This document shows positions 34,037 through 44,818 of a stretch of DNA of 64,000 nt, piece after piece (position 1 is the first letter of the stretch; every line of letters begins with the position of its first letter). The notes under the pieces were generated by a model. That model did not search any database and was not told where the DNA came from. It saw only the letters and a list, made by a program, of their open reading frames with translations. Made by a program: the position numbers and the translations under genes. Source of the stretch: Fremontodendron californicum (lineage: Eukaryota > Streptophyta > Magnoliopsida > Malvales > Malvaceae); NCBI GenBank assembly GCA_030761205.1, contig JAULJL010000032.1, positions 10,855,134 through 10,919,133 on the forward strand, written 5' to 3'.

Positions 34037-36933
34037 TGTGAGACCCTCGTAAGCCAGAGATGACTCGGGTCTCCTATAACATTCTAATGGCTCGGAACTA
34101 CACATGTAAAAGCCACTAGGAAGGACGAGCTATCATGTGGTATACATGTTGTATGATAGATTATAGAATTGGAGGTTAAATCAGGTGGTTAAACGATCTG
34201 ACCTTAAAATAGTTTAATATTCAGACTAAAATCGGGAAGGGGAAAATTCCATAAAATATGATAAATTGAGTGGATATGATGAGAATATACTATATAGAAC
34301 CCATACCTATTATCAGAGCAACAATCGGCATCAAATTCAAAAAAATATGAATTAGGGGTATTTTGGTCATTTTTCACCCTTTTTCATTTTTAGTCCGAGA
34401 AATGGTATAAATGGGCTTTTTGACTATATAATATGTTAATATGACATTTGGATCTAATATTTGGCATTAGAAAAAAAAAACGAGACTAAAATCGGAAAAA
34501 TTCGAAAATTGTGACATTGTCGTACTTTTTCCGAAAAACGTGGTTCAAAAAAATTCTTGTTATCGATCCGAACACATGGATAGATGTGTTAACACCCAAG
34601 AAACATGAATATGTTGAGAAAAAGGAAAAACGAAATCCCGAACATCACGTTCTGTAGGGCATGTGCAAAAAGTCAAAGTTGGTCAACTCTTTTGACCAAG
34701 CTTAGGCAAGATGAGGAACATGGGATAATTTCCCATAAGTTTTCAGCCCTAATAAGAAGACACAACGTCTTCTTCTTATTCTTGATGCCTTTAGGCATTT
34801 TCTCACCAAAAACTCCATTAAAGCTTATTAAAGCTTTCTCTCTCCTCCAAATTTCAAGGGAAATCACTAAATTTTGCAAGGATTCCACTAACCTATAGGT
34901 AATTTCATGTTCTAAGCTTGATTTTGATATTAGATTTTGAAGAATTTGTCTCTATCTATGAGAAATCATTTTGGCTGAAAATTGGTGGTGATGAATCACC
35001 ATGTTGCCGCCACTTTTTTCGTTACGGGAGGTGTTCCTCCACCTCCTTAAACCGTAAATTAGTATCGGATAGCTTTGAATCAAATTTAGAGGCAAAAACA
35101 AGCTTGGCTAAAACCCTAGCTTGCCCATGAGGTGGTGCCGCCACCTTCCTTGGTTGTCCGAGGCCACCGTTAGCTTCGTAGTTATTGTGTGAGCAACTTT
35201 TCGTTGATTGTTGCTCCGAATTTTGACTCGAGCTAAGTGTAGGAATTTATTTGTAAAAATTCTTAAGCTGAAAATTTTTGGATAGCAGCTAACTATTATA
35301 AATAATGGGAATTTGAGTGTCCGTAGTTGTAAAATACTTACAGAATATCCTGACGATGTCATAGGTACCCATATCGTGGAGTTCGCCTGGGATCGCGACA
35401 GAGTCACGAAAGTGTCACTTTAATACTCGAAATAACACTGTGAGTATTTAGGTTAATCTAGGAAGTAGTTATTGTTTTATATGTATTGTTGACTGAGATG
35501 GATATTGAAACACGAAAGATTGCTCGGATTACAAAAATGGTAAGTTTCGAACCTTACGCGGATCAAAGGCGTAAGTGTGGAGTTGAATAATAATGAATGA
35601 TTTGTATAGGATGATTGAGTATTTAAGGGTAGTTAGATATTGTAGATTAAAAGGTTATGATATAAGTTGTTTGATAAAAAAAAAATATCTAAAAAAAAAA
35701 ATCTATGTGAAACTGTAATGCTTTGAGGTGTAGAGATTGTTTCCTAGCATAGTATAAATATATATATATTACTCCATGATATTAGAGAATTAATATATCA
35801 TGCTATTATTGTACGGACAAGGTGATGTCCGGGATGCTATTATTGTATGGACAAGGTGATGTCCGGGATGCTATTATTGTACGGACAGGGTGATGTCCGG
35901 GATGCTATTATTATACGGACAGGGTGATGTCTGGGATGCTAATATTGTACGGACAAGGTGAAGTACGGGATGCTATTGTTGTACGGGCAAGATGAGTCCG
36001 GGATGATATGGACAAGATAGTCCAGGATGACAAATATTACGAACTAGTATAAGTCCGGGATGTTTTGATGATATAGACATGAGAAATTCTTCATTAATAA
36101 TTGTGGAGGTATACACGTAAAATCGATTGTTAAATATTTTTGGCTATCAAGTTAGGCTGGCCAATGGCTTATTTATATTCAACACTCAGTATAGAAGATT
36201 TCATATGGGACAAATAATTTTTATAAGTCCCGGAATAATTTTTAAATATTACTTTTCGGTTAATTAGTCATACTTGATATGTCATATTTATACTTTAATG
36301 GTCAAGAAAGGAAGTACGAAATTTCCAAGTACTCTTCCTAGTTGCCTTATGCTCACTGAGTTTTTCGACTCACTTCGTTTATTTTAATTTTTTTTCAGAT
36401 TCTAGTAGACCCAGCTCTTCCCAGATTCCGGATAGCTAGCTGCTCACATACTTGTGGTGAGCGAATTGACCCAAGACGTGGTAAGCAGTGGCGATGGTAG
36501 GGTACATTTTGCAGTCACTAGGGTATCATGGGTCCTCTGTATTTTGTGTATGTTGAATATGTACTGTATATTTTGTAAGCGGATGTAATTAAGTGATGTA
36601 TGATGTATATCAGTCTTAGAGGCCTGGTATGACATGGTGATGTTCATTTTGTTATGATATAGTATAAATGTATGTTTGTATATAAGATGTCATAAAGGTT
36701 GAGTCTGCTGCGGGGCATTTCGTTTACTCCCTATCGGAGGCATCCAAACCGAGATGTCATGTGTTGATGAATTATTACATTGTGAATGTTGATGATTGAG
36801 CGGCAAACGCCCATGTAGGGCGAGATTATGCCAAAATTTTCTTTAATTTGGTTTAATGAGTATAGTCAGGCTTTGGAGGCAGGGGCATACCTTGTCTCTA
36901 GCCGGTCACATGCCCTGAATTTGGGGTGTGACA
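34037..36933 (+). repeat. 3' LTR of chromovirus (2897 bp)
   Basis: TGTGAGACCC...GGGTGTGACA, nearly identical to the 5' LTR. Small differences include an extra CCCTATCGGAGGC segment near 36730 and changes within the 34-bp repeats. It is followed by the CATAG target duplication. Confidence 0.93.
35801..36065 (+). repeat. 34-bp hairpin minisatellite in chromovirus 3' LTR
   Basis: Same array as in the 5' LTR, with unit starts at 35801, 35835, 35869, 35903, 35937 and 35971. The fifth unit reads CGGACAAGGTGAAGTACG here, whereas in the 5' LTR it reads CGAACAAGGTGAAGTTCG, which restores pairing. Confidence 0.88.
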
Positions 36934-39059
36934 CATAGGTGACATGGCATACAAAATAACATATTAATGACATGGACAAGTGTCACAGCAAGAGGATGAA
37001 TTTATTTGAGAATGACTTGAAATTTATTAATACCGAAAATCTTTTCATGTTCCCCGGCAAACCCGGCAAAACATATAAAGTTTTATTTATTTCGAAACTC
37101 TCCGAATCACCCTTGTTTTAGAATAGGGTATTTATTTTAATAATAATTAATGATATCCTCCCTGACAAACCCAGCAAAGAAAATCATGAATTAGTTAAAC
37201 TTGGGAATATTGCCTTATTTATTAAAAATGTTATGAATAGCATGGCATGATAATAAATGTCATGTGAATGAAAACGACATGGCAAACCAAAACTAGATAA
37301 GCATAATGACATGGCAAACCAAGTGACATGGCATGAGAATGAATGTCATGTGAGTGAAATCAACATGGCAAACATGAGCTTAACATACTAAATGATATGG
37401 CTAAAGACATGTTATGGAATTGGATGTTATGGCATAAAAATTCACTGACATGTATGAAATGTCATGGTGGCCGAATGGTCATGGTAATGGCATGAATGGC
37501 ATGACATGCATGGAGATGGCATATGATTGGCCGAATGCATGGTGACATAGCATAAAATGATGACATGGCATGAAAAGAAACTAAGCTTTAAATGACATGA
37601 CAAATGACATGGTAAATGACGTGTTATATGGATGACATGGCATAGGTGATATGGCACAAAATGATGACATGGCATAGGTCACATGACATAAAATGATGAC
37701 ATGGCATATATGACATGGCATAAAAGGGATGACATGGCATAGGTGACATGGCATAAAATGAATGACATGGCATAGGTGACATGACATAAATGATGACATG
37801 GCATGGTTATATGGCATAAAATGATGACATGGCATAAAAGGAATGACATGGCATCAGTGACATGGCATAAAATGAATGACATGGCATAGGTGACATGGCA
37901 TGAAATGATGACATGGCATAGATGACATGGAAAATGGAATGGCATGAAGGTGACATATCCACTAGAATGATATAGACAAGCCGAAAATGACCTATTCTCT
38001 AAATAACATGGAAAGTGACCGAAGATGCATGACATAACCACATGACCTAAGATGCATGACATAATCAAATATGATGCAAGGCATGGCATATACCAAAAAT
38101 ATATGGGATGGCCGAATATGATGTAGTTCATGTCATGAGTACAAAATGCAAGGGAACATAACTACATGACCTAAAATGCATGATATGACCAAGTATGATG
38201 CAAGGCATGGCATGAACCAAATGACATGGGTTGGTTGAATGGTGTAGGAGTCTAATATGCCATGAAAATGATACAAAATTAGTAAGACATGAAGATAATG
38301 TAAAAAAACATAACCAAAAATACATACACAAGCATGGAGGTAATAAAAAGCTAAGCAAACAAAGAATAAGGAAAGTGAGCTCTATGGTTGGTACAAATGG
38401 GCATAGCCCTCCCCTAACCATTATCACTTGATTTTCATCAAGATCATGAAGTCTTTCCAACTCAAAAATCAGAAAATAAATTATAAAAACTAAGAAAAAT
38501 GAAGGTGAGCTCCATGGTTGGTACAATAGGCATAGCTCTCCCCTAACCGTAGTCACTTGATTTTCATCAAGATCTTGACGCCTTTCGACGTCTTTTACTT
38601 CATTTATTTAAAAAAAAAAACAGAATATAAAAAAGTAATATAACTTCCACAATCATGTTTCCCGACATCAAACATGCAAAACAAAAAAAATCAAGGCAAG
38701 CACAAGTATGGTTCGGCCATGGTAAAAAAATTTGCAAACATTGTTTTCTTCTTTTTTGATGAAAAGGAAAAGATGAAAGCTTAAGAAAAACATTTCAAAT
38801 CTTTTATTTTCACAGAAAAGAGGTAGAAATCACGTGGAAAACAAAGAACAAAGCATGAAAATGAAGAAGAAACAATGCAAGAGAAAGATATGAATGGCTA
38901 CCTTCCTAGATTTCTTAGACAACTCTCTCTTCCTTTTCTTTAAAATTTCTTTTTTTTTTTGCCAAATTAGCTATTGCCTTCTCTTTCAAATGACCACCCA
39001 ACTTAAGGAAAAAAAATCCTCCCCTCTCATTCATGCTCTTGGTCGTTTGGCCTCTTCAC

Positions 39060-39450
39060 CATTGGATGAATTGTGCTAATTTTTCACCCACAATTTAAGC
39101 CATTGGATTAGGATATTTTCATGACAATAAAAATGTCATCTTGCAATTTGATCTTGGCCCTTGAAGGAGGTACTCATCTTTTACAAAACACCTAGGCCAT
39201 TGGATGAAACAAGGACACTCCTTCATGCTCTTGGCCAAATGGCCTCCTCACCATTGGATGAATTGTGCTAATCTTTTCTCCAACAATCTAAGCCATTGGA
39301 TGAGGATATTTTCATGACAATAAAAATGTCATCTTGCAATTTGATCTTAGCCATTGAAGGATGTACTCATCTTTCTACAAAGCACCTAGGCCATTGGATG
39401 AGGGAGGACCACTTGCAAAGCAATAAAAATGACATCTTGCTACTTGATAG
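39060..39450 (-). repeat. ~191-bp duplication in the shared LTR
   Basis: CATTGGATGAATTGTGCTAA occurs near 39060 and 39250. After each, GATATTTTCATGACAATAAA and ATGTCATCTTGCAATTTGAT follow at the same distance. Counterparts in A's LTR (7180-7400) and E's LTR (59060-59650) are partly duplicated too. Confidence 0.75.
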
Positions 39451-39719
39451 TGACCATTGGATGAAATAAACTAAATCTCCACCCTTCTCCTATGCTGGCT
39501 GACCAAAGGCTGGTATTTTCTAGAATTTTCCTTCATTTTTTCACTTTTTAATTTTTCAAATTGGGCCTTTTTTTGTTTCTTTAGTAAAATTACCTTTTTA
39601 ACCCCCCCCGAACTTAATTTAATTGTAAATGGACCCCAATTTTGGATTTGTCTTTTCCAACTCATCCCATCCAATAAAAAAAACATGGTTTTGGAGGTTT
39701 TCACATTTTTCCGAGCTCA

Positions 39720-40380
39720 TTTGCTATTTTCCTCGGATTTTCTCTAAAATTTCGGTTTAGTGCCTCCCAATTTAGCCTGTTTCAAATGAGCTCCAATTCC
39801 AAAATTTTCTTCACCAATCTCTTCCAAAAATTATACAACTCAGATTTGGAAGTTTTAATAATTTTTTGAACTCGTTTGCTATTTTTCCCGGAATTATCTT
39901 TTGGAATTTAGGGTTAGTGCACCCGAACTTTGCCATTTATCAAATGAGCTTCTATTCTGGATTTTTCTTCACTAATATCTTCCAAAAATTATAAAACTCA
40001 GATCTAGAAGTTTTTATAATTTTTCGAGCTCGTTTGCTATTTTTCTTGGAATTATCTTTTGGAATTTCAGGTTAGTGCACCCGAACTTTACCATTTTTCA
40101 AATGAGCTCCAATTCCGGATTTTTCTTCACCAATCTCTTCCAAAATTTATCAAACTCAGATCTAGAAGTTTTCATAATTTTCCAAGCTCGTTTGCTATTT
40201 TTCCCGGAATTATCCTTTTGAATTCCGGGTTAGTGCACCCGAACTTTCCATTTTTCAAATGAGCTTCGATTCTGAATTTTTCTTCACCAATATCTTCCAA
40301 AAATTATAAAACTCAGATCTGGAAGTTTTCATAATTTTCCAAACTCGTTAGCTATTTTCCCAGAATTTTCTTTTGGGATT
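39720..40380 (-). repeat. ~157-bp tandem repeats in the shared LTR
   Basis: Inverted counterpart of 6120-6925. GAGCTCGTTTGCTATTTT(T/C)C and GGTTAGTGCACCCGAACTTT recur at about 157-bp steps, roughly four units. Confidence 0.83.
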
Positions 40381-40839
40381 TTTCGAGATTGCCTTTCAAC
40401 CTCCGAAACCTCGGTTTTACTCAAAACGGGTCTGATTTCTGGATTTCTGGATTTTCTTTTTCCACTTCCTTTTTCCTATATTGAATTTGAGTTTGTTCTA
40501 AAATGCCCAATTTTTACGATCAAATTCCCCTCCGATTTAGTTTTCCTATTTTCAAACTCGAGAATTTTCTCGTTTTTCCATTTTTTCTCTAACCGACTCT
40601 TCATTGGGATCCACTTCAAACTAGGCCTTGGTCTATTTTTCTTTATTCATCCTTTATCAACTGGGGGCTTCAATTTCAGTGAATCGGGCCATCTCTGCAG
40701 TTTTCCTCAATTTTGCAAATTAGTTCTTCCCCTACACTGAATTTTCGCAACCCATCTTTCGAACTCTATATCTTTCGTCGTAAACCTCGGATTGTCAAAA
40801 AAATTTCGCCATTATTCAATTCAACTTCGAATCTTGATT

Positions 40840-40913
40840 TTGACTGAGAATTGACTTTTTTCGTGGTTGACTTTTTGGAGTTGACTTTTTTTTAGTTGAC
40901 TTTTTGTGTTGAC
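40840..40913 (-). promoter_or_regulatory. W-box array near start of the shared LTR
   Basis: TTGAC begins at 40840, 40851, 40867, 40881, 40896 and 40909 on the plus strand, with steps of 11, 16, 14, 15 and 13 bp. Most are followed by T or C, giving TTGACT/TTGACC, the W-box form recognised by WRKY factors. The array lies about 120-190 bp inside the LTR. Regulatory function is inferred. Confidence 0.52.
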
Positions 40914-41031
40914 CTCCGAAATAAAGTCTTGGAGAGCCATCTATGGAATGGTGGAAGTCTCCTTGCATTCCAAGGAGTTGAAAAGGAGAATCTACCCAGT
41001 TTAGGGGGCCCGGACAAAATTAGATGTCTAC

Positions 41032-43168
41032 AGCTGCCCCTCTTTGACTATTGCTGAGAATCAGGAATGAGGCAAAGATAAACTAGACAATAATTTTGTC
41101 TGGCCAGTGAAATCACATGTGAAGGATAAAAAGGGGAATTTCCATTTTTCCATTTATTGATTTTTTTGCAAACTGTAAACAAGGAAAATAAAAGAAATTT
41201 GTCCTTAAATTGAGTTCCTTGACTAAAAAAGGCTCGACCCATCTTAAGGAAACGAGTTCGATTTGCAAGAGAAGACAATACCTCGGCAGAAGTCCCGGGG
41301 CCTTACCTTATATTGGTGCAGCTTTGACAAAAACAAAAGGTTTGTCCTTAACTTGAATTCCCTGACTAATCAAGGCTCGACACGTCTTAAGGAAACGAGT
41401 TCCATTTGCAAAACTTGGTTGTCCTATCCGAAAAGTGTGGTTATCTTGTCTAGGGAAGATTTGGTTGTCTTGTCCGAGAAATCTGGTTGTCTTGTACAGG
41501 AAAATTTGGATGTCTTGTCCGAGAAAATTTGGATGTCTTGTCCGAGAAATCTAGTTGTCTTGTCCGGGAAAATTTGGATGTCTTGTCCGAGAAATCTGGT
41601 CGTCTTGTCCAGGAAAACTATGGATGTCTTACTTCCTTTTGTGCCAGCTGTGTTGGACTTAAGAAAACTTTCCATAATTTATCCAATGTTAGTCAAATGC
41701 AGTGATGCTGATGACAGGTTTTGCAATTGTTTGTAAGATGCATGTTCCCTAGGGATGAAAGCAATTACATGATTGTTATGAGTTTTAATCCATGATTTCA
41801 TTGAGGTTCACGAATCTTTTCGGTTTCACTGTTTGCTCTACTTGATGAGCTCTTCTCTATGGTTTCACCGTGATCCACAAGTTTTGGCTTAGATAGTGTC
41901 TCCAAGTTATCTCTGATTTGCCTTTCTTGATGAGCTTTTCTCTGTATCTTAGATTGACGTGTTTAGTGCATCTAATGTTTTCCCCATTTGATGAGTTTCT
42001 CAACATTATGGGCTGTCTCGATTTTCTCCAAACTTTAGTGGTTTCTAAACCTCTTCTAAAATTTAAGTCTACTCCATGGTAATGCAGAGAAATCCTTTCA
42101 TTTAAAGATTTTTATGTTTACTAATTATCATTCAATTTGATAACACTAAAAAATGCATCACAACATATATGAAAAATGGTATGAAACAACCATATGCCAT
42201 GAAAAGGCCAACATGAGCTCATTGCAAAAACGTTTAGATAACAAAGATGAATATCAAGGATTGAAAGGAAAATGCAAACAAGAAAGTATAGATGCCCCAG
42301 ATGCAGAATAGCCTAGACCCTTTCTGCCTTAGTTCCTCTAAAATATCTTTGGAGCTTGCCGTTTGCTTGGGTGACTTCTTAGCTTTCGCTGTTGCTTCAG
42401 ACCGAGCTTTACCCCTTTTCTCTGATTTTTTGATATTTTCTCCCCATTTACACAGAGTATCGATTCAATCTTTGATCAGTACTTAGGCCACCCTTTGCGG
42501 ATTTTCAACCCAAGTGTCCCCCGTTCGATTTTAAGTCACCATTTTCGGGTTTTCGACTTAAATCTCTCTTTTTACATTCTCTTTATTTTTTTTCTTGTGT
42601 TCTACCATGCATCTGAGAATTCTAAATGCTTCCAAGGTAAAAAATTGATATTTTAAAAGATTGGATGAAATCTGAGAAAAACCTATCAAATTAAATACCC
42701 ATGCTTGATCAAAATGGACTTTAAAAGCACGTAATGTAGGCCAAGGTTCAGGTTTATAAAGAAAGGATAAATAGGCCCAAAATGTGTTTAAGGGTGATCA
42801 GATCAAGGATCCTTTCATGAGGATGATTCGTTTTTGAATCCTTTGTCTCTTTTGGACTTTTCTCTCCTTTTTGAATTTGTTTCTTTTCATTCGCGGCTTT
42901 TATTTGCCATTCTTTGATTTCACACATTTTGTGTGCCTTTTTCTTTTTTTCTTTTCTCCTTTTAGATGGCTCTTTTCGCCATGATTTTTTTTACGGAGAT
43001 TTTTCCTTGCATTTTCCCTCCACTGTAGAGGGTGATCCTCGATCAAGGTTTGAAGAAATAAAGAATTCCTAAGGCTCAAAGAGGTGACTAGGGATACTTT
43101 ATTTTTAATGACAGGAATATGAAAAATAGCCATTTATCATATCAAGCATGGAAATTCTTATTGAAAAG
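41032..43168 (-). other. Copy C: 3'UTR with polypurine tract and minisatellite
   Basis: Minus-strand counterpart of A's 3'UTR. The tract GCTGCCCCTCTTTGAC (41031-41046, plus strand) reads as a purine run next to the LTR. The ~31-bp minisatellite is at 41413-41625, and two units of the 87-bp repeat at 41830-41955. Blocks shared with A and B follow to 43168, where a solo LTR is inserted. No gene is seen. Confidence 0.8.
41413..41625 (-). repeat. ~31-bp minisatellite in copy C 3'UTR
   Basis: TGTCTTGTCCGAGAAATCTGG alternates with TGTCTTGTC(C/T)(A/G)GGAAAATTTGG-type words; inverted homologue of 4869-5105. Confidence 0.85.
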
Positions 43169-44690
43169 TGTTGTCGATTTTCACCACGCAAGTGCACATA
43201 TCGTAACAAGTAATATAGTTTAAAGTAAAGAGTCGAACCCACAAGGAATTGTCACTAGATTTGCTAAGTACTAAAATTAAAACAACCTAATCTTATCTAA
43301 ACAAATAATTAAAAATGGTAATCAGCCTAATTAAAAGAAACTAAAAATAAGCAAGTAAATTAGAAAGATGGATTGAATCAAACGAGAAAAGCCTAGGATT
43401 ACAATTTCCCTCAACACTTCGCTCGAACCTCTCTTACCCTCTTAACTTGATTAATGACCTTGAGTTGTTAACCTAGAGTTCTAATCTATTTATAAGGATC
43501 TTCAATGTCTTATTAAAATATCCCTCTTAACCAATTAACTATATTACTATGATAATTGAATTGAAGAGAAACTCATTAAACTTAGGCTCTAACAATGGTT
43601 ACACATGACACGTAAGTATATTTCTACCCTACATGCAGATCAATTCATCCTAATAAATGAATATGAAACATGTGTCATTCAATCCATGTCTAACACTAAA
43701 CTCCCTATGTCTAGTTGTATTTAGGTTAACAAATCAATCTAATTGGTGGCCAGTCAACTAGAAGCATTAAGAACAAGATTGAACAAACAACTCAAAAACC
43801 ATTAAATCAAGCTAGAGAGAGAAAATAAATTCAAACTACATGTTGAGTTCCATTGCAATCCTAGAAAAATAAATTTAGTTCATTCTAATTAAAGAAAACA
43901 AATATCCAAGGAGTTTCACCATTATCACCAATACAAGAAAAATAAAAAAGAGAATAGAGAAAACTAAAGGGTGTCAAGTCTTGAGTCTTCAATCTTCACA
44001 AATCTTCTTAACTCCTTGAAAGCTTTTGGTGGCTACTCTCCTCTCAAGAGAATTAGGTTTTTAGAACTCAAATTCCTTTAATTTCAGCCTTAAAGAGTCC
44101 TATTTATAGTGCCTTAGACCCCTTAAGTCTGAAACTTCGCGTGCAAGCAATCAGGTAAGTGCAGGCTTCTTTTACATTTTGTTTTCCCGCTATGGCGCTG
44201 CAACACTGGCTTTCCAGCGATGACTCTCGAATTGGCTGGCGCTGCAGTGCCAGCCTTCTCGGTTTGCTGCACTTCACTTTTGTCATCTTTTCTCACTTCC
44301 TTGTTTGATTTGGATGGGCAAATCTTGTCTGATTTGGACGAGTAAACAACCGTTGGAAAAGGTACGGAAATAAAAATTAAAATTCAATAAGGAAGTTTTC
44401 TTGATAAAGAATTTAAGATCATGTTTTCCTTGCAACAAGATCCGGAGGTCGAATCTACTTACACGTTGCTTTACACCATTTTCGACGTTTTACACCTCGA
44501 AGCTCCTTCTCACTTTCAACCTATAAAAACACATAAATACTAACTAAATAACTATTTTAAACATGAAATTGATAAATAAAATTAATCTAAAAACATATAA
44601 AACTAATCAAATCCAAATTAAAACCTCAAGGACTTCACAAATTTGAATGCATAAAAGGTGGCAAAATAATTATATTTCCTGGAGTTATCA
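43169..44690 (-). mobile_element. Solo LTR of the Athila-like family (1522 bp)
   Basis: TGTTGTCGATTTTCACCACG ... CCTGGAGTTATCA, alignable end to end with 14195-15704. The flanks are AAAAG (43164-43168) and GAAAG (44691-44695), a probable 5-bp target duplication with one change. Copy B has the uninterrupted Tat sequence (ATTGAAAAGCGATCC, about 12078). No internal region is present, so it arose by LTR-LTR recombination. Confidence 0.88.
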
Positions 44691-44818
44691 GAAAGCAATC
44701 CTCAGTGGAAATAGATATATAGAATTCTCATTGTTACATTTGGGATCATTCGAATTCTCATATATACAGTATCACACTTTTTTTTTTCTTTTCTATTCTT
44801 TTTTCTTCTCATTCTTCT
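44691..44818 (-). other. Copy C: 3'UTR next to the pol stop
   Basis: Short continuation of C's 3'UTR on the other side of the solo LTR, matching A's 3087-3200. It includes a T-rich (A-rich on the coding strand) run. No gene. Confidence 0.75.

Larger units (their letters stand above)
26072..36933 (+). mobile_element. Tekay/Del-type chromovirus, full length, nested
   Basis: Complete Ty3/gypsy element of 10,862 bp: 5' LTR 26072-28971, primer-binding site 28976-28991, gag-pol 29198-33972, polypurine tract 34022-34036, 3' LTR 34037-36933. The flanking 5-bp target duplication CATAG is perfect (26067-26071 and 36934-36938). A C-terminal chromodomain-like tail and the order PR-RT-RH-INT place it among chromoviruses, with motifs closest to the Tekay/Del clade. 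The LTRs differ at only scattered positions (a few percent at most by eye), so the insertion is the youngest large event visible here. Confidence 0.93.
36939..41031 (-). mobile_element. Shared B/C LTR, 5' part (after chromovirus insertion)
   Basis: Continues the inverted LTR interrupted at 26071. From high to low coordinates: LTR start TGTAGACATCTAATTTTGTC at 41031, W-box cluster (40840-40913), ~157-bp repeats (39720-40380), a ~191-bp duplication with CCATTGGATGA (39060-39450), GGTTAGGGG block (38370-38580), CATG minisatellite (37240-38240). It is C's 3' LTR, because C's polypurine tract adjoins it at 41032. No gene is seen. Confidence 0.87.
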
